DNA of 7,780 nucleotides. Origin: an uncultured Methylophaga sp. (GTDB taxonomy: Bacteria > Pseudomonadota > Gammaproteobacteria > Nitrosococcales > Methylophagaceae). The DNA lies in the NCBI GenBank assembly GCA_946885755.1, contig CAMPHB010000053.1:1-7780 (forward strand). The letters run 5' to 3'. The notes below the pieces were generated by a model. It searched no databases. It was not told where the DNA came from and saw only the letters and a program-made list of their open reading frames with translations. The translations under genes and the position numbers were made by a program. Each line of letters starts with the position of its first letter. Position 1 is the stretch's first letter. Positions 1-6,000 of this stretch are shown here, in pieces.

Positions 1-1
1 G

Positions 2-3000
2 GTTGATGAGGGTGAGAATTCGTACTACGAATTTGAGCTTAAAGGCCCATTGGATCATCCGGAAGTTGACACCGAAGATGATCTGGAACTGAGCTTTGAA
101 TTTAAAGCAACTGATTCAGACGACGATACCGTTAATGGTGAATTCACCGTAACCGTTAACGATGATGCACCAGTCATTACTAATGTGCAGCAGCCGGAAG
201 TAAATTATCAGGTTACCGTTACCAATGATGGTGGTGATGCTGGATTTAAGTCAGCCTACGGCTTCTTTATCAAAGCTGAAAATGGTGAGCCGACAACAGG
301 CAAAATCATCTGGGCGGATGTGACGGACAATGTGGGAGAAAGCTTCAATATCGAAGTGGTTGACCCTGCCAGCGTTGGTTATTTCATTATTCCGGATGCC
401 TCATCCATTGCCGAGAACCTTACGAACGGCCTCGGTGATAATGTTGAGGTGACATTCCAGGAAGTAGATGGTCAGTGGCAAGTGCTGATTGACGGTGAGC
501 CGCTGGAAGGTGAAGGTGCAGATGTTATTTTTGACTTTGCTCCGCTCAATAATGGCGGTGTCAACGCCGTTACTGATAACACACCTGATGGCGTACAAAA
601 CCAGAATTGGGAAGATAGCCTCAACCAGATCGATGAAGATTTCAACGACATCAATATGACTGTTGTGACCAGCCGTCTAGGCACATTGGTTGTTGATGAA
701 ACTAATATCGGTGAAAGTGAACCTGCCACGGCAGAAGTAACACTGACCGGCGCCTTTGAATTCAGCTTTGGTGCCGATCAACCGGGTACGGTTGATTACA
801 TCTTTGACCTTGGCGCTAATGCAGGGGATACCGGTCTGGTCGATACCGAGACTGGTGAAGCAGTCAAGTTGTTCATCAATGCCGAAGGCGATGTTGTTGG
901 CTATGTTGGGTCCAACCCTGCTGACGGTGAAGTGGTCTTTACCCTCACAGTCACTGCTAATGATGATGGCGAGCCGGTACTGGAGTTGAGTCAGGAACGT
1001 GCCGTGCAGCACGATGACCCAACTGATCCAGATGAAGCCAACTCACCGGCAACTATCAATGCCGGCACGATTACCTTAGCGGCTGAAGTAACGGATGCTG
1101 ATGGTGACTCAGTGCTGAGTGAAGCAATTGATGTATCAGTATTATTGGCTTTCCGTGATGATGGTCCGTTATTGGAGCTGAACGCGATTGAAGGTGCAGC
1201 AATTGTCGTCGATGAATCGGTTGGTTTTGATGCCAATGATCCAAATGCCAATGATGAAGAAGCTTACGTTGGTGATAAGGATGTTATCGGCTTTAACAAA
1301 TTGGCAATCACAGAGCTATTCAATATCGGTGGTAACAACGGCGGTGCAGATGGGGAAGACCTCGCGCTGCGTAGCTTTAATTTGAGTTTGACAGCTGATG
1401 ATGTTGATTCCGGTCTGCAAACCGTCAACGGTACAGTTTCTCTGGCAATGGATGGCAACGATGTGGTTGGTAGTGATACCGAGGGTGAAGTTTTCCGCAT
1501 CAGCATTAATGAAGAAACCGGCGAAGTCACCGTCGAGCAATATCAGCCGATTTCACACGCTGATGGCAGCATGGATAACGGTGATTCAAAAGCCTTTATT
1601 ACCAATGGTCTGCTCAATGTTTCGATGTCTGTTACCGATAATGATGGTGACTCAACTACCGCCACCGCCGATTTAGGCGAATTGGTTGCGTTCGAGGATG
1701 ATGCACCTGAGGCGAATGATGATTCGGCCACAGTCGTAACTGGCGAAACCATCAAGAGCATTATCGAAGGTGACGAAATTGAAGGTGTCCTTGCCAATGA
1801 TACCGGCGTTGATCAACCGCTTTCCGTTACCGGCGTTACCTATGATGGCGAGCGTTATGACTTTGCCGATAACGATGAATTCATCATTATCGAAGCAGAA
1901 AACGGCACATTGAAAATGTTCCGTGATGGTAATTATGAGTTTACTGCCGACCCTGCCGAAACAACCTCAATTACAGTACCTAATGGTAGCCTTGCCGATT
2001 GGGAATCAGTTGTTGATGTGTATGGTTTCGTAGGTGCGCCATTAAATGGTGAAAACCTTGATATTGCTGCATTGGATGCAGATGCCCAGGATGCTGTTAA
2101 ATACAACAATGGCAGCAAACCAGGTCTGGGTGTCACACTCAGCCAATCGGGTGCCATTGATGATGGTGAGTTTTTGGTGGTTAAACTCAGTGCTGCTGCA
2201 ACATCAGCAATCTTGAGCTTTAACCAGTTCAATGAGTCACAGGCTGAGGATGGCACATGGGCTGTCTATAATGATGCCGGCGAATTAATCGATAGCGGTA
2301 CATTTGTAGGTATCAACACAAATGGCGAAACAGCTACCTTCAATATTGATACCGATGAATCATTCAGCTACATCAGTGTCGGCTTTGACACCAATGACCA
2401 AAATAGTAACCAAGGCTTTGTGCTTGATGGTCTAACTTATGGTGGTGTTACTGATGGCGATGATGCACAGGAAGTCTTCGAATACCATATGGTTGATGAA
2501 GATGGCACACCGGCTTCTGCTGACTTGACCATTGATATTGAAGCACAGGATGTTGTGTTGCCAGAACCGACGCCGCCAACACCGGGGGTTCTATATGTCG
2601 GAGGCAACGAAGACAATCAAAAGACCACAGAAGGTGGCAGCGATGTGTTAATTGGTGATCTGGGTGGTCGCGATACATCGACATTACCCGGCACTAACTA
2701 CAATATTGCTCTCATCGTTGACGAATCAGGCAGTATGGAAGATAAGCTTTCTTTACTAAAAGGCGCATTAACGAAGTTTGCGAATGATTTAGTTGAGCAT
2801 GATGGTATTGTCAATATTGCTCTGATTGGCTTTGCCGATAATGCCAATATTAAGACTTCGATCTCTAACTTTGCTGATGTCGGAACGATCCTTGATGATT
2901 TCTTGCAACAAATAAATGATTTAAATGCTAACGGTGCGACAAATTATGAAGCCGCATTTAATAAGGCAGTGGATTGGTTTGGCATGAGTGCCCAGGTTAA

Positions 3001-4480
3001 TAATGAAGATGCTGAAAATCTGAGCTATTTCTTAACCGATGGTGACCCGACGCTACATAACGATGGTGGTAATGGTCAGGATACTGACTTTGGTACCTTC
3101 CAGGCCGCTGTTGATGCATTTGCCGGCTTAAGTGGCATCAGTGAAGTTAATGCCATCGGGATTGGTAGTGGTGTCAATGCCGACTATCTGAGGTTCTTCG
3201 ATAACACATCACCAGATGGTATGGGTACTGAAAACTTCGGTTCATCGACGCTTATATTGGCAGATTTCGATATTAATGATGGTGATAACGATCCTCTTGA
3301 AAATTACGGTTCATACACGCTAGATACAAATGGTGGTGGTGGAGAAGCGGGTTTCCTTATCAATGATAATTTTTATACAGTTCGAGATCGTTTTCAGGGA
3401 AATCCAACAGTACTGACAACTTCTTCATTTACTGTTGCTCTCACGGGCAGCATATTAGCTTTTGATAAAGCGATGTTTTACTTTGGTTCAAGTGATAATT
3501 ATTCTTGGAAGCTGCAAAAGTTTGATGAGATTGAAAATGAATGGATCACTGTTTCAGATACGGTTCTTAATAAATCAACTGAAAGAGAGAACATTCAGTC
3601 TGAGCCACTCGAACAAGGACTATACAGGGTTGGTTTTGAAGTAGAAGATAAATCCAATAATGGTTTTTCGGCAGAACTTGATATAGACAACATAACGCTT
3701 TCAACAGAGCTTGATGTTACGGGACATGTCGGTGAGCCACAAATCATTATGACTGCTGATGAGTTGGAAGCGCAGTTAGCAGGGGGTGAATCTACCGATA
3801 CATTGCTTGCACTGGGTGATGATGAACTCACGGGTGGTGATGGTGATGATGTACTGATCGGTGATAGCTTGTTCACTGGCAATATTGATGAAATTACCGG
3901 TGAGGGTTATCAAGGGCTGGTTGACTTCCTGAAAGCAGAGAATGAGGGTGTAGATCCGACCGATGATCAAATCATGGAATATATCCGTGAAAATTATCAG
4001 GACCTATACAACGCCAATCCTACGCAGGAAGAAATCGATGCTGCTGGTGACAACATCCTGGATGGCGGCGCCGGTAACGATATCTTGATTGGTGGTGCTG
4101 GTGATGATCTGCTGATTGGTGGTTCTGGTAATGACATTCTCATCGGCGGTGCTGGTGCCGATACCTTTAAATGGAATGAAGGTGACGAAGGTACCGAAGA
4201 TATGCCAGCAGTCGATATGGTCGTTGATTTTAACAGTGAAGATGGTGATGAGCTGAATGTAGCTGATTTACTGACGGATGCTGGTGATGATCTGACGGGT
4301 TATCTAACGGCTGCTTATGATGATGTTAACGATCAGACCGTCATTAATGTCTTCACCAATGGTAATGCTGGCGAAACAGGTGCTGCACCAACGCAAAGCA
4401 TTATTGTTAATGGTCAGTTGGATCATGCCAGCATGGACAATTTGCTGAGCACCGGTTCAACTAATGGTGACAACACCTGA
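2..4480 (+). CDS. Giant LapA-like RTX adhesin, C-terminal part (5' end outside window)
   Basis: This is a type I-secreted, calcium-dependent surface adhesin. The frame is open to the left edge; the first possible start (TTG at 50) lies inside a repeat, so the true start is upstream. About 1492 residues are visible, very rich in Asp, Gly and Thr. Domain order by nucleotide: end of a repeat closing in VNDDAP (to ~178); DUF4114-like (~206-670); T1SS-143-like repeat closing in FRDDGP (~671-1170); DUF5801-like repeat closing in FEDDAP (~1180-1710); VCBS/Ig-like block (~1720-1975); beta-sandwich-like block (~1976-2455); Pro-rich linker (~2555-2590); VWA (~2690 onward); apparent insertion (~3209-3712); RTX nonapeptides; C-terminal secretion region (~4172-4477). 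Proteins of this type leave the cell through a TolC/ABC/MFP channel and act in surface attachment and biofilm. Secretion genes and any LapG-type cleavage site are not in the window. A terminator follows directly. The class is secure; ligand and exact family are not. Confidence 0.93.
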   Translation, partial: VDEGENSYYEFELKGPLDHPEVDTEDDLELSFEFKATDSDDDTVNGEFTVTVNDDAPVITNVQQPEVNYQVTVTNDGGDAGFKSAYGFFIKAENGEPTTGKIIWADVTDNVGESFNIEVVDPASVGYFIIPDASSIAENLTNGLGDNVEVTFQEVDGQWQVLIDGEPLEGEGADVIFDFAPLNNGGVNAVTDNTPDGVQNQNWEDSLNQIDEDFNDINMTVVTSRLGTLVVDETNIGESEPATAEVTLTGAFEFSFGADQPGTVDYIFDLGANAGDTGLVDTETGEAVKLFINAEGDVVGYVGSNPADGEVVFTLTVTANDDGEPVLELSQERAVQHDDPTDPDEANSPATINAGTITLAAEVTDADGDSVLSEAIDVSVLLAFRDDGPLLELNAIEGAAIVVDESVGFDANDPNANDEEAYVGDKDVIGFNKLAITELFNIGGNNGGADGEDLALRSFNLSLTADDVDSGLQTVNGTVSLAMDGNDVVGSDTEGEVFRISINEETGEVTVEQYQPISHADGSMDNGDSKAFITNGLLNVSMSVTDNDGDSTTATADLGELVAFEDDAPEANDDSATVVTGETIKSIIEGDEIEGVLANDTGVDQPLSVTGVTYDGERYDFADNDEFIIIEAENGTLKMFRDGNYEFTADPAETTSITVPNGSLADWESVVDVYGFVGAPLNGENLDIAALDADAQDAVKYNNGSKPGLGVTLSQSGAIDDGEFLVVKLSAAATSAILSFNQFNESQAEDGTWAVYNDAGELIDSGTFVGINTNGETATFNIDTDESFSYISVGFDTNDQNSNQGFVLDGLTYGGVTDGDDAQEVFEYHMVDEDGTPASADLTIDIEAQDVVLPEPTPPTPGVLYVGGNEDNQKTTEGGSDVLIGDLGGRDTSTLPGTNYNIALIVDESGSMEDKLSLLKGALTKFANDLVEHDGIVNIALIGFADNANIKTSISNFADVGTILDDFLQQINDLNANGATNYEAAFNKAVDWFGMSAQVNNEDAENLSYFLTDGDPTLHNDGGNGQDTDFGTFQAAVDAFAGLSGISEVNAIGIGSGVNADYLRFFDNTSPDGMGTENFGSSTLILADFDINDGDNDPLENYGSYTLDTNGGGGEAGFLINDNFYTVRDRFQGNPTVLTTSSFTVALTGSILAFDKAMFYFGSSDNYSWKLQKFDEIENEWITVSDTVLNKSTERENIQSEPLEQGLYRVGFEVEDKSNNGFSAELDIDNITLSTELDVTGHVGEPQIIMTADELEAQLAGGESTDTLLALGDDELTGGDGDDVLIGDSLFTGNIDEITGEGYQGLVDFLKAENEGVDPTDDQIMEYIRENYQDLYNANPTQEEIDAAGDNILDGGAGNDILIGGAGDDLLIGGSGNDILIGGAGADTFKWNEGDEGTEDMPAVDMVVDFNSEDGDELNVADLLTDAGDDLTGYLTAAYDDVNDQTVINVFTNGNAGETGAAPTQSIIVNGQLDHASMDNLLSTGSTNGDNT
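206..670 (+). other. DUF4114-like domain within the adhesin
   Basis: About 155 residues begin with YQVTV and a SAYGFFI segment, continue with GYFIIPDASS in the middle, and end with NWEDS followed by DEDFNDINMTV. The GFF-IPDG-like core and the closing W/F-E-D ... D-x-D-F/Y-N-D hallmark are what I know of DUF4114 domains, found in large bacterial extracellular proteins and thought to bind calcium through the acidic loop. The assignment is from motif memory, not a profile search. Confidence 0.55.
671..1720 (+). other. T1SS-143 / DUF5801-like repeats within the adhesin
   Basis: Two successive repeats each open with a VVDE motif (LVVDET near 690, IVVDES near 1203) and close with a DxDGDS segment followed by an F-x-D-D-G/A-P turn (near 1153-1170 and 1690-1710). 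The first carries the FGAD, VGYVG, VFTLTV and VQHDDP landmarks of T1SS-143-type repeats. The second, with its long SLTADDVDSGL segment, is closer to DUF5801 repeats-in-toxin domains. They probably form stacked beta-sandwich units of the extender region. Boundaries are approximate. Confidence 0.6.
1976..2455 (+). other. Unassigned beta-sandwich-like domain in the adhesin
   Basis: This stretch breaks from the DDGP-type repeats on either side. It begins near SITVPNGSLADWES, holds a cluster of alternating strands (FLVVKLSA, AILSFNQF, TWAVYND, ATFNIDT, YISVGFDT) and ends in GFVLDGLTYGG. The layout is that of a jelly-roll or lectin-like sandwich. I do not recognise a family, and the call rests only on strand pattern and the change in repeat signature. 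Confidence 0.35.
2690..3208 (+). other. von Willebrand factor A domain with intact MIDAS residues
   Basis: The VWA fold opens with the hydrophobic strand NIALIVDESGSM; DESGS at 2720-2734 is the DxSxS metal-binding motif. The conserved Thr of the second MIDAS loop is in GATNY (codon 2939-2941), and the third-loop Asp is in LTDGDP (codon 3038-3040). The last strand is EVNAIGIGSGV. All metal ligands expected for a working site are present. In LapA-type adhesins a VWA domain sits just before the RTX and secretion signal, as here; it may bind a ligand through the metal ion. Confidence 0.85.
3209..3712 (+). other. Apparent ~168-residue domain insertion between VWA and its usual C-terminal segment
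   Basis: Residues just before this block (LRFFDNT) and just after it (DVTGHVGEPQII...ADELEAQL) are normally close together in LapA-like proteins. Between them lies a segment rich in predicted strands and aromatic residues (GSYTLDT, FTVALTG, AMFYFGSSDNYSWKL, GLYRVGFEVED, AELDIDNITL). A hand count over 3361-3660 gives about 35% GC, compared with 43-50% in sample lines at 1501, 3061 and 4081. It resembles a carbohydrate-binding or choice-of-anchor type beta-sandwich, but I do not recognise the family. That the two flanks are usually adjacent is from memory. Confidence 0.5.
3833..3859 (+). repeat. Isolated RTX nonapeptide after the VWA block
   Basis: GGDGDDVLI fits the GGxGxDxUx calcium-binding nonapeptide. 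It is separated from the main RTX run by a ~60-residue, mostly helical acidic spacer (about 3870-4050, with GLVDFLKAENEG and QIMEYIRENYQDLY), an arrangement that recurs in LapA-type C-termini. Confidence 0.75.
4064..4171 (+). repeat. Four tandem RTX nonapeptide repeats
   Basis: Four consecutive 27-nt units encode GGAGNDILI, GGAGDDLLI, GGSGNDILI and GGAGADTFK. Each matches or nearly matches GGxGxDxUx. These form a calcium-stabilised parallel beta roll that folds outside the cell after type I export. The run leads straight into the C-terminal secretion signal (VVDFNSEDGDELNVADLL and onward). Confidence 0.9.
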
Positions 4481-4503
4481 GTGTTTGATTGAACTCAACA
4501 ACG

Positions 4504-4535
4504 AAGCCCGCGATAGCAATATCGCGGGCTTTTTG
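4504..4535 (+). terminator. Intrinsic terminator of the adhesin gene
   Basis: A perfect 12-bp stem (arms 4504-4515 and 4520-4531) closes on a GCAA tetraloop. Its GC-rich lower half and a run of T at 4530-4534 make a textbook Rho-independent terminator 23 bases after the stop codon. Genes converge here, so it may also limit transcription from the minus strand. Confidence 0.92.
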
Positions 4536-4568
4536 TTTACAGACCTTTCAAAAAGTTAACAAAAAAGA

Positions 4569-5129
4569 TTATTGTTTGTTTATGTCGGTGGGGTTACGCC
4601 ATGAAATGATATCTAGCTCATAACGTTTAATACTCTTATTTTTGGCAATTTTTGCTGCTGCAGACTGAATTTTTTTGCTGTCTTCTGATGTTAGATTAAT
4701 AATTCGGAATGGTGTACCAACATCTAAGCTATCAGATTTACTAATAATGTACTTAAATGCGAACGAGTCCAACGGCACTTCCATAAAGCTTTCAATATTA
4801 TGTAAATTGAAATACTGGTATAGATGACGATTCAGTGAAGACTGAATCAGGTAAATATTGATAACTTTGCGGGCTGCACCCCAGTTAGGCGCATTATTAT
4901 CAGGTCGACGTAAGATGTTGGCGAGTTGTTTGGTCTTTTTATCAAGGTAGCCTTGAAAGGCAGCTTCTGCCTGTAAGCTACCGACTTGCTGCAAATCAAT
5001 TTCATCTATAAGAAATTGTCTTGCATTGGCGACGCCGCCTTTTTCAACTTGGCGGCGTAGTGTAGACGGACCGACGCTCATGTTGGCGACGTATCTGATG
5101 ACGCGGTTAATCCATTTCTGCTCTTCCAT
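4569..5129 (-). CDS. Uncharacterised 186-residue protein
   Basis: I do not recognise a named family. The ATG at 5129 is supported by an AGGAG Shine-Dalgarno at 5136-5140, six bases upstream. There is no signal peptide or transmembrane stretch, so the product is probably cytosolic. The N-terminal part is basic and helical with a VGPSTLRRQ segment (residues 19-27); the middle holds NWGAARKVINIYL (82-94) and SLNRHLYQYF (98-107), then MEVPLDSFAFKYI (116-128); the C-terminus is Lys-rich (152-169) and closes with ISWRNPTD. The basic helices would suit a nucleic-acid-related role, but that is only inference. Two sampled 60-base lines (4681, 4801) count at about 32% GC, below the neighbouring genes, a possible sign of transfer. 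It lies 141 bases downstream of higA on the same strand and probably has its own promoter. Confidence 0.85.
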   Translation of the reverse strand: MEEQKWINRVIRYVANMSVGPSTLRRQVEKGGVANARQFLIDEIDLQQVGSLQAEAAFQGYLDKKTKQLANILRRPDNNAPNWGAARKVINIYLIQSSLNRHLYQYFNLHNIESFMEVPLDSFAFKYIISKSDSLDVGTPFRIINLTSEDSKKIQSAAAKIAKNKSIKRYELDIISWRNPTDINKQ

Positions 5130-5135
5130 GACTTA

Positions 5136-5140
5136 CTCCT
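5136..5140 (-). promoter_or_regulatory. Ribosome binding site of the 186-residue gene
   Basis: AGGAG on the minus strand, six bases before the ATG at 5129-5127. The match and spacing fix this ATG as the start. Confidence 0.8.
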
Positions 5141-5153
5141 GTTAATGGTAAAT

Positions 5154-5169
5154 TGTGATAAAAATCACG
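5154..5169 (-). promoter_or_regulatory. CRP/FNR-family-like palindrome upstream of the 186-residue gene
   Basis: Read on the plus strand, TGTGA then TAAAAA then TCACG matches 9 of 10 bases of the CRP core TGTGA-N6-TCACA; the centre GTGATAAAAATCAC is a near-perfect palindrome. It sits 25-40 bases before the start codon. A weak -10 candidate (TATAGT, minus strand 5180-5175) would put the transcript start inside the site, which would favour repression; no good -35 accompanies it. A single short site can arise by chance. Confidence 0.35.
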
Positions 5170-5270
5170 CTTTTACTATAGCTGCTTGGTGGGTAGAGGG
5201 AAAGTCTTTGAAATATATGGATTAAAAGTGTTTTTGACGCAGTTTGGGTAGTTTTATTTAAGTCTTGTCA

Positions 5271-5582
5271 CTATGGTATCACTGGCTCATCAAATGCTAT
5301 TCTGCTGAGTGACTGTGTATTCACATTTTGCCGGGCTTGGGCGAGATCATAGCTTTCCTGGAGCCTTAGCCAGCTCTCGGCAGAGCCGCCCAATACAGCT
5401 GAGAGTTTGAGCGCCATTTCTGGTGACAGATCAGATTTGCCGTTGAGCAAACGATTAAACGTGCTGGGTGCTACACCTAAAGCTGCTGCGATTTTATTGG
5501 CCGAAATATCCTCAAAAGGCGCGATATAAGTCCGATAAATCAATGCGCCGACATGGGGTGGGTTATGTTGCTGATAAACCAT
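5271..5582 (-). CDS. higA: HigA-family antitoxin (XRE-type HTH)
   Basis: This 103-residue protein is the antitoxin of a HigBA type II module. It should bind and neutralise HigB and, through its helix-turn-helix, repress their shared promoter. The HTH spans about residues 27-63: ISANKIAAALGV, the recognition-helix segment APSTFNRLLNGK, then LSPEMALKLSAVLGG; the family hallmark ESWLRLQESYDLAQA follows at 69-83. Length is typical for HigA. Its ATG (5582-5580) overlaps the higB stop codon by one base in TAATG, so translation is probably coupled. Gene order is toxin first, as is usual for higBA and unlike most other toxin-antitoxin pairs. Family assignment is secure from motif pattern; activity is not shown. 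Confidence 0.92.
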   Translation of the reverse strand: MVYQQHNPPHVGALIYRTYIAPFEDISANKIAAALGVAPSTFNRLLNGKSDLSPEMALKLSAVLGGSAESWLRLQESYDLAQARQNVNTQSLSRIAFDEPVIP

Positions 5583-5860
5583 TAGTGATAATCCTCATAA
5601 TTGACGATGTAAGCATCACCGTCGATAAACTCAAATACAATGCGCCAGTTACCAGATACATTAATTGCCCACTGGCCTTTTAGATTTCCATCTAGTGTAT
5701 GCAGCCGGTATCCGGGTTTGTCCATATCTTCGACGCAGGTAGCGGCATGTAAAAAAGCCAGCCTGTCGGCTAATTTCTCAGCATGTTCTGCCTGAATGCC
5801 GGCTTTGCTGCCAGTGGTAAAGAACTTTTCCAGTCCCTTATGTTTAAAGCTCTTAATCAT
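5582..5860 (-). CDS. higB: HigB-family toxin (RelE/ParE superfamily)
   Basis: This 92-residue protein matches the short HigB / plasmid-maintenance killer type. Known HigB toxins are ribosome-dependent mRNA interferases that cleave translated mRNA. Visible hallmarks are the opening IKSFKHKGLEKFF, the ADRLAFLHAA helix (31-40), PGYRLHTLDGNLKGQWAI (49-66), NWRIVFEF (71-78) and the closing GDAYIVNYEDYH (81-92). The last two segments hold the Arg and C-terminal Tyr/His typical of the active-site sheet. No truncation or frameshift is visible, so the toxin is probably intact. There is no clear Shine-Dalgarno before the ATG at 5860; a TAATAT -10 nearby would put the transcript start at or next to the start codon. 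It heads the higBA operon. Confidence 0.92.
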   Translation of the reverse strand: MIKSFKHKGLEKFFTTGSKAGIQAEHAEKLADRLAFLHAATCVEDMDKPGYRLHTLDGNLKGQWAINVSGNWRIVFEFIDGDAYIVNYEDYH

Positions 5861-5883
5861 GATTAAATATTAGCTGCTTAATC
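5853..5883 (-). promoter_or_regulatory. Candidate HigA operator: three TTAATC/GATTAA half-sites
   Basis: TTAATCATGATTAA at 5853-5866 is a perfect 14-bp palindrome centred on the higB start codon. A third half-site, TTAATC, lies at 5878-5883 between the -10 and -35 and forms a further inverted pair with GATTAA at 5861-5866. The arrangement covers the -10 and transcript start, as expected for an autoregulatory operator. Binding by HigA is inferred. Confidence 0.5.
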
Positions 5884-5895
5884 CGTGTTGCGCAA
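5867..5895 (-). promoter_or_regulatory. Candidate higBA promoter
   Basis: On the minus strand, TTGCGC (5895-5890) and TAATAT (5872-5867) are separated by exactly 17 bases. The -10 is a 5 of 6 match, the -35 matches only the TTG. The predicted start falls near 5860-5861, at the higB ATG, so the message would be leaderless or nearly so. Confidence 0.45.
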
Positions 5896-5939
5896 TGCGG
5901 AATTTGCTTGCTGTCACAATCTATATTTGAATGATAAAC

Positions 5940-5970
5940 AGCAAGTGATAGCAATATCGTGGGCTTTTTT
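5940..5970 (+). repeat. Degenerate second copy of the adhesin terminator
   Basis: Positions 5940-5965 match the terminator hairpin at 4505-4530 at 22 of 26 bases, in the same orientation and with the same GCAA loop, followed by a T run (5965-5970). Within 5947-5969 the match to 4512-4534 is 22 of 23. All four changes are C to A or C to T and weaken the stem (two mismatches, two G-T pairs). No plus-strand gene ends just before it, so it has no obvious transcript to terminate. Confidence 0.7.
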
Positions 5971-6000
5971 ATAGGCTTATACAAAAAAATCCGGACATTA

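Noticed and set aside
50..52. TTG at 50 as the start of the large adhesin
   Set aside because: The frame stays open to position 2 with repeat-like sequence (ENSYYEFELKG) and no ribosome binding site; the start must be outside the window.
3462..3644. Alternative-frame open reading frame inside the adhesin insertion
   Set aside because: It is a shadow of the long adhesin frame, which continues unbroken with coherent domains.
5234..5260. Plus-strand TTGACG with TATTTA as a promoter antisense to higA
   Set aside because: The spacing is only 15 bases and the -10 is poor; AT-rich intergenic DNA gives such matches by chance.
5904..5937. Plus-strand promoter for the glycosyltransferase (TTGCTT/TTGCTG with TATATT or TGATAA)
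   Set aside because: No pair has both good elements and 16-18 base spacing; too weak to annotate.
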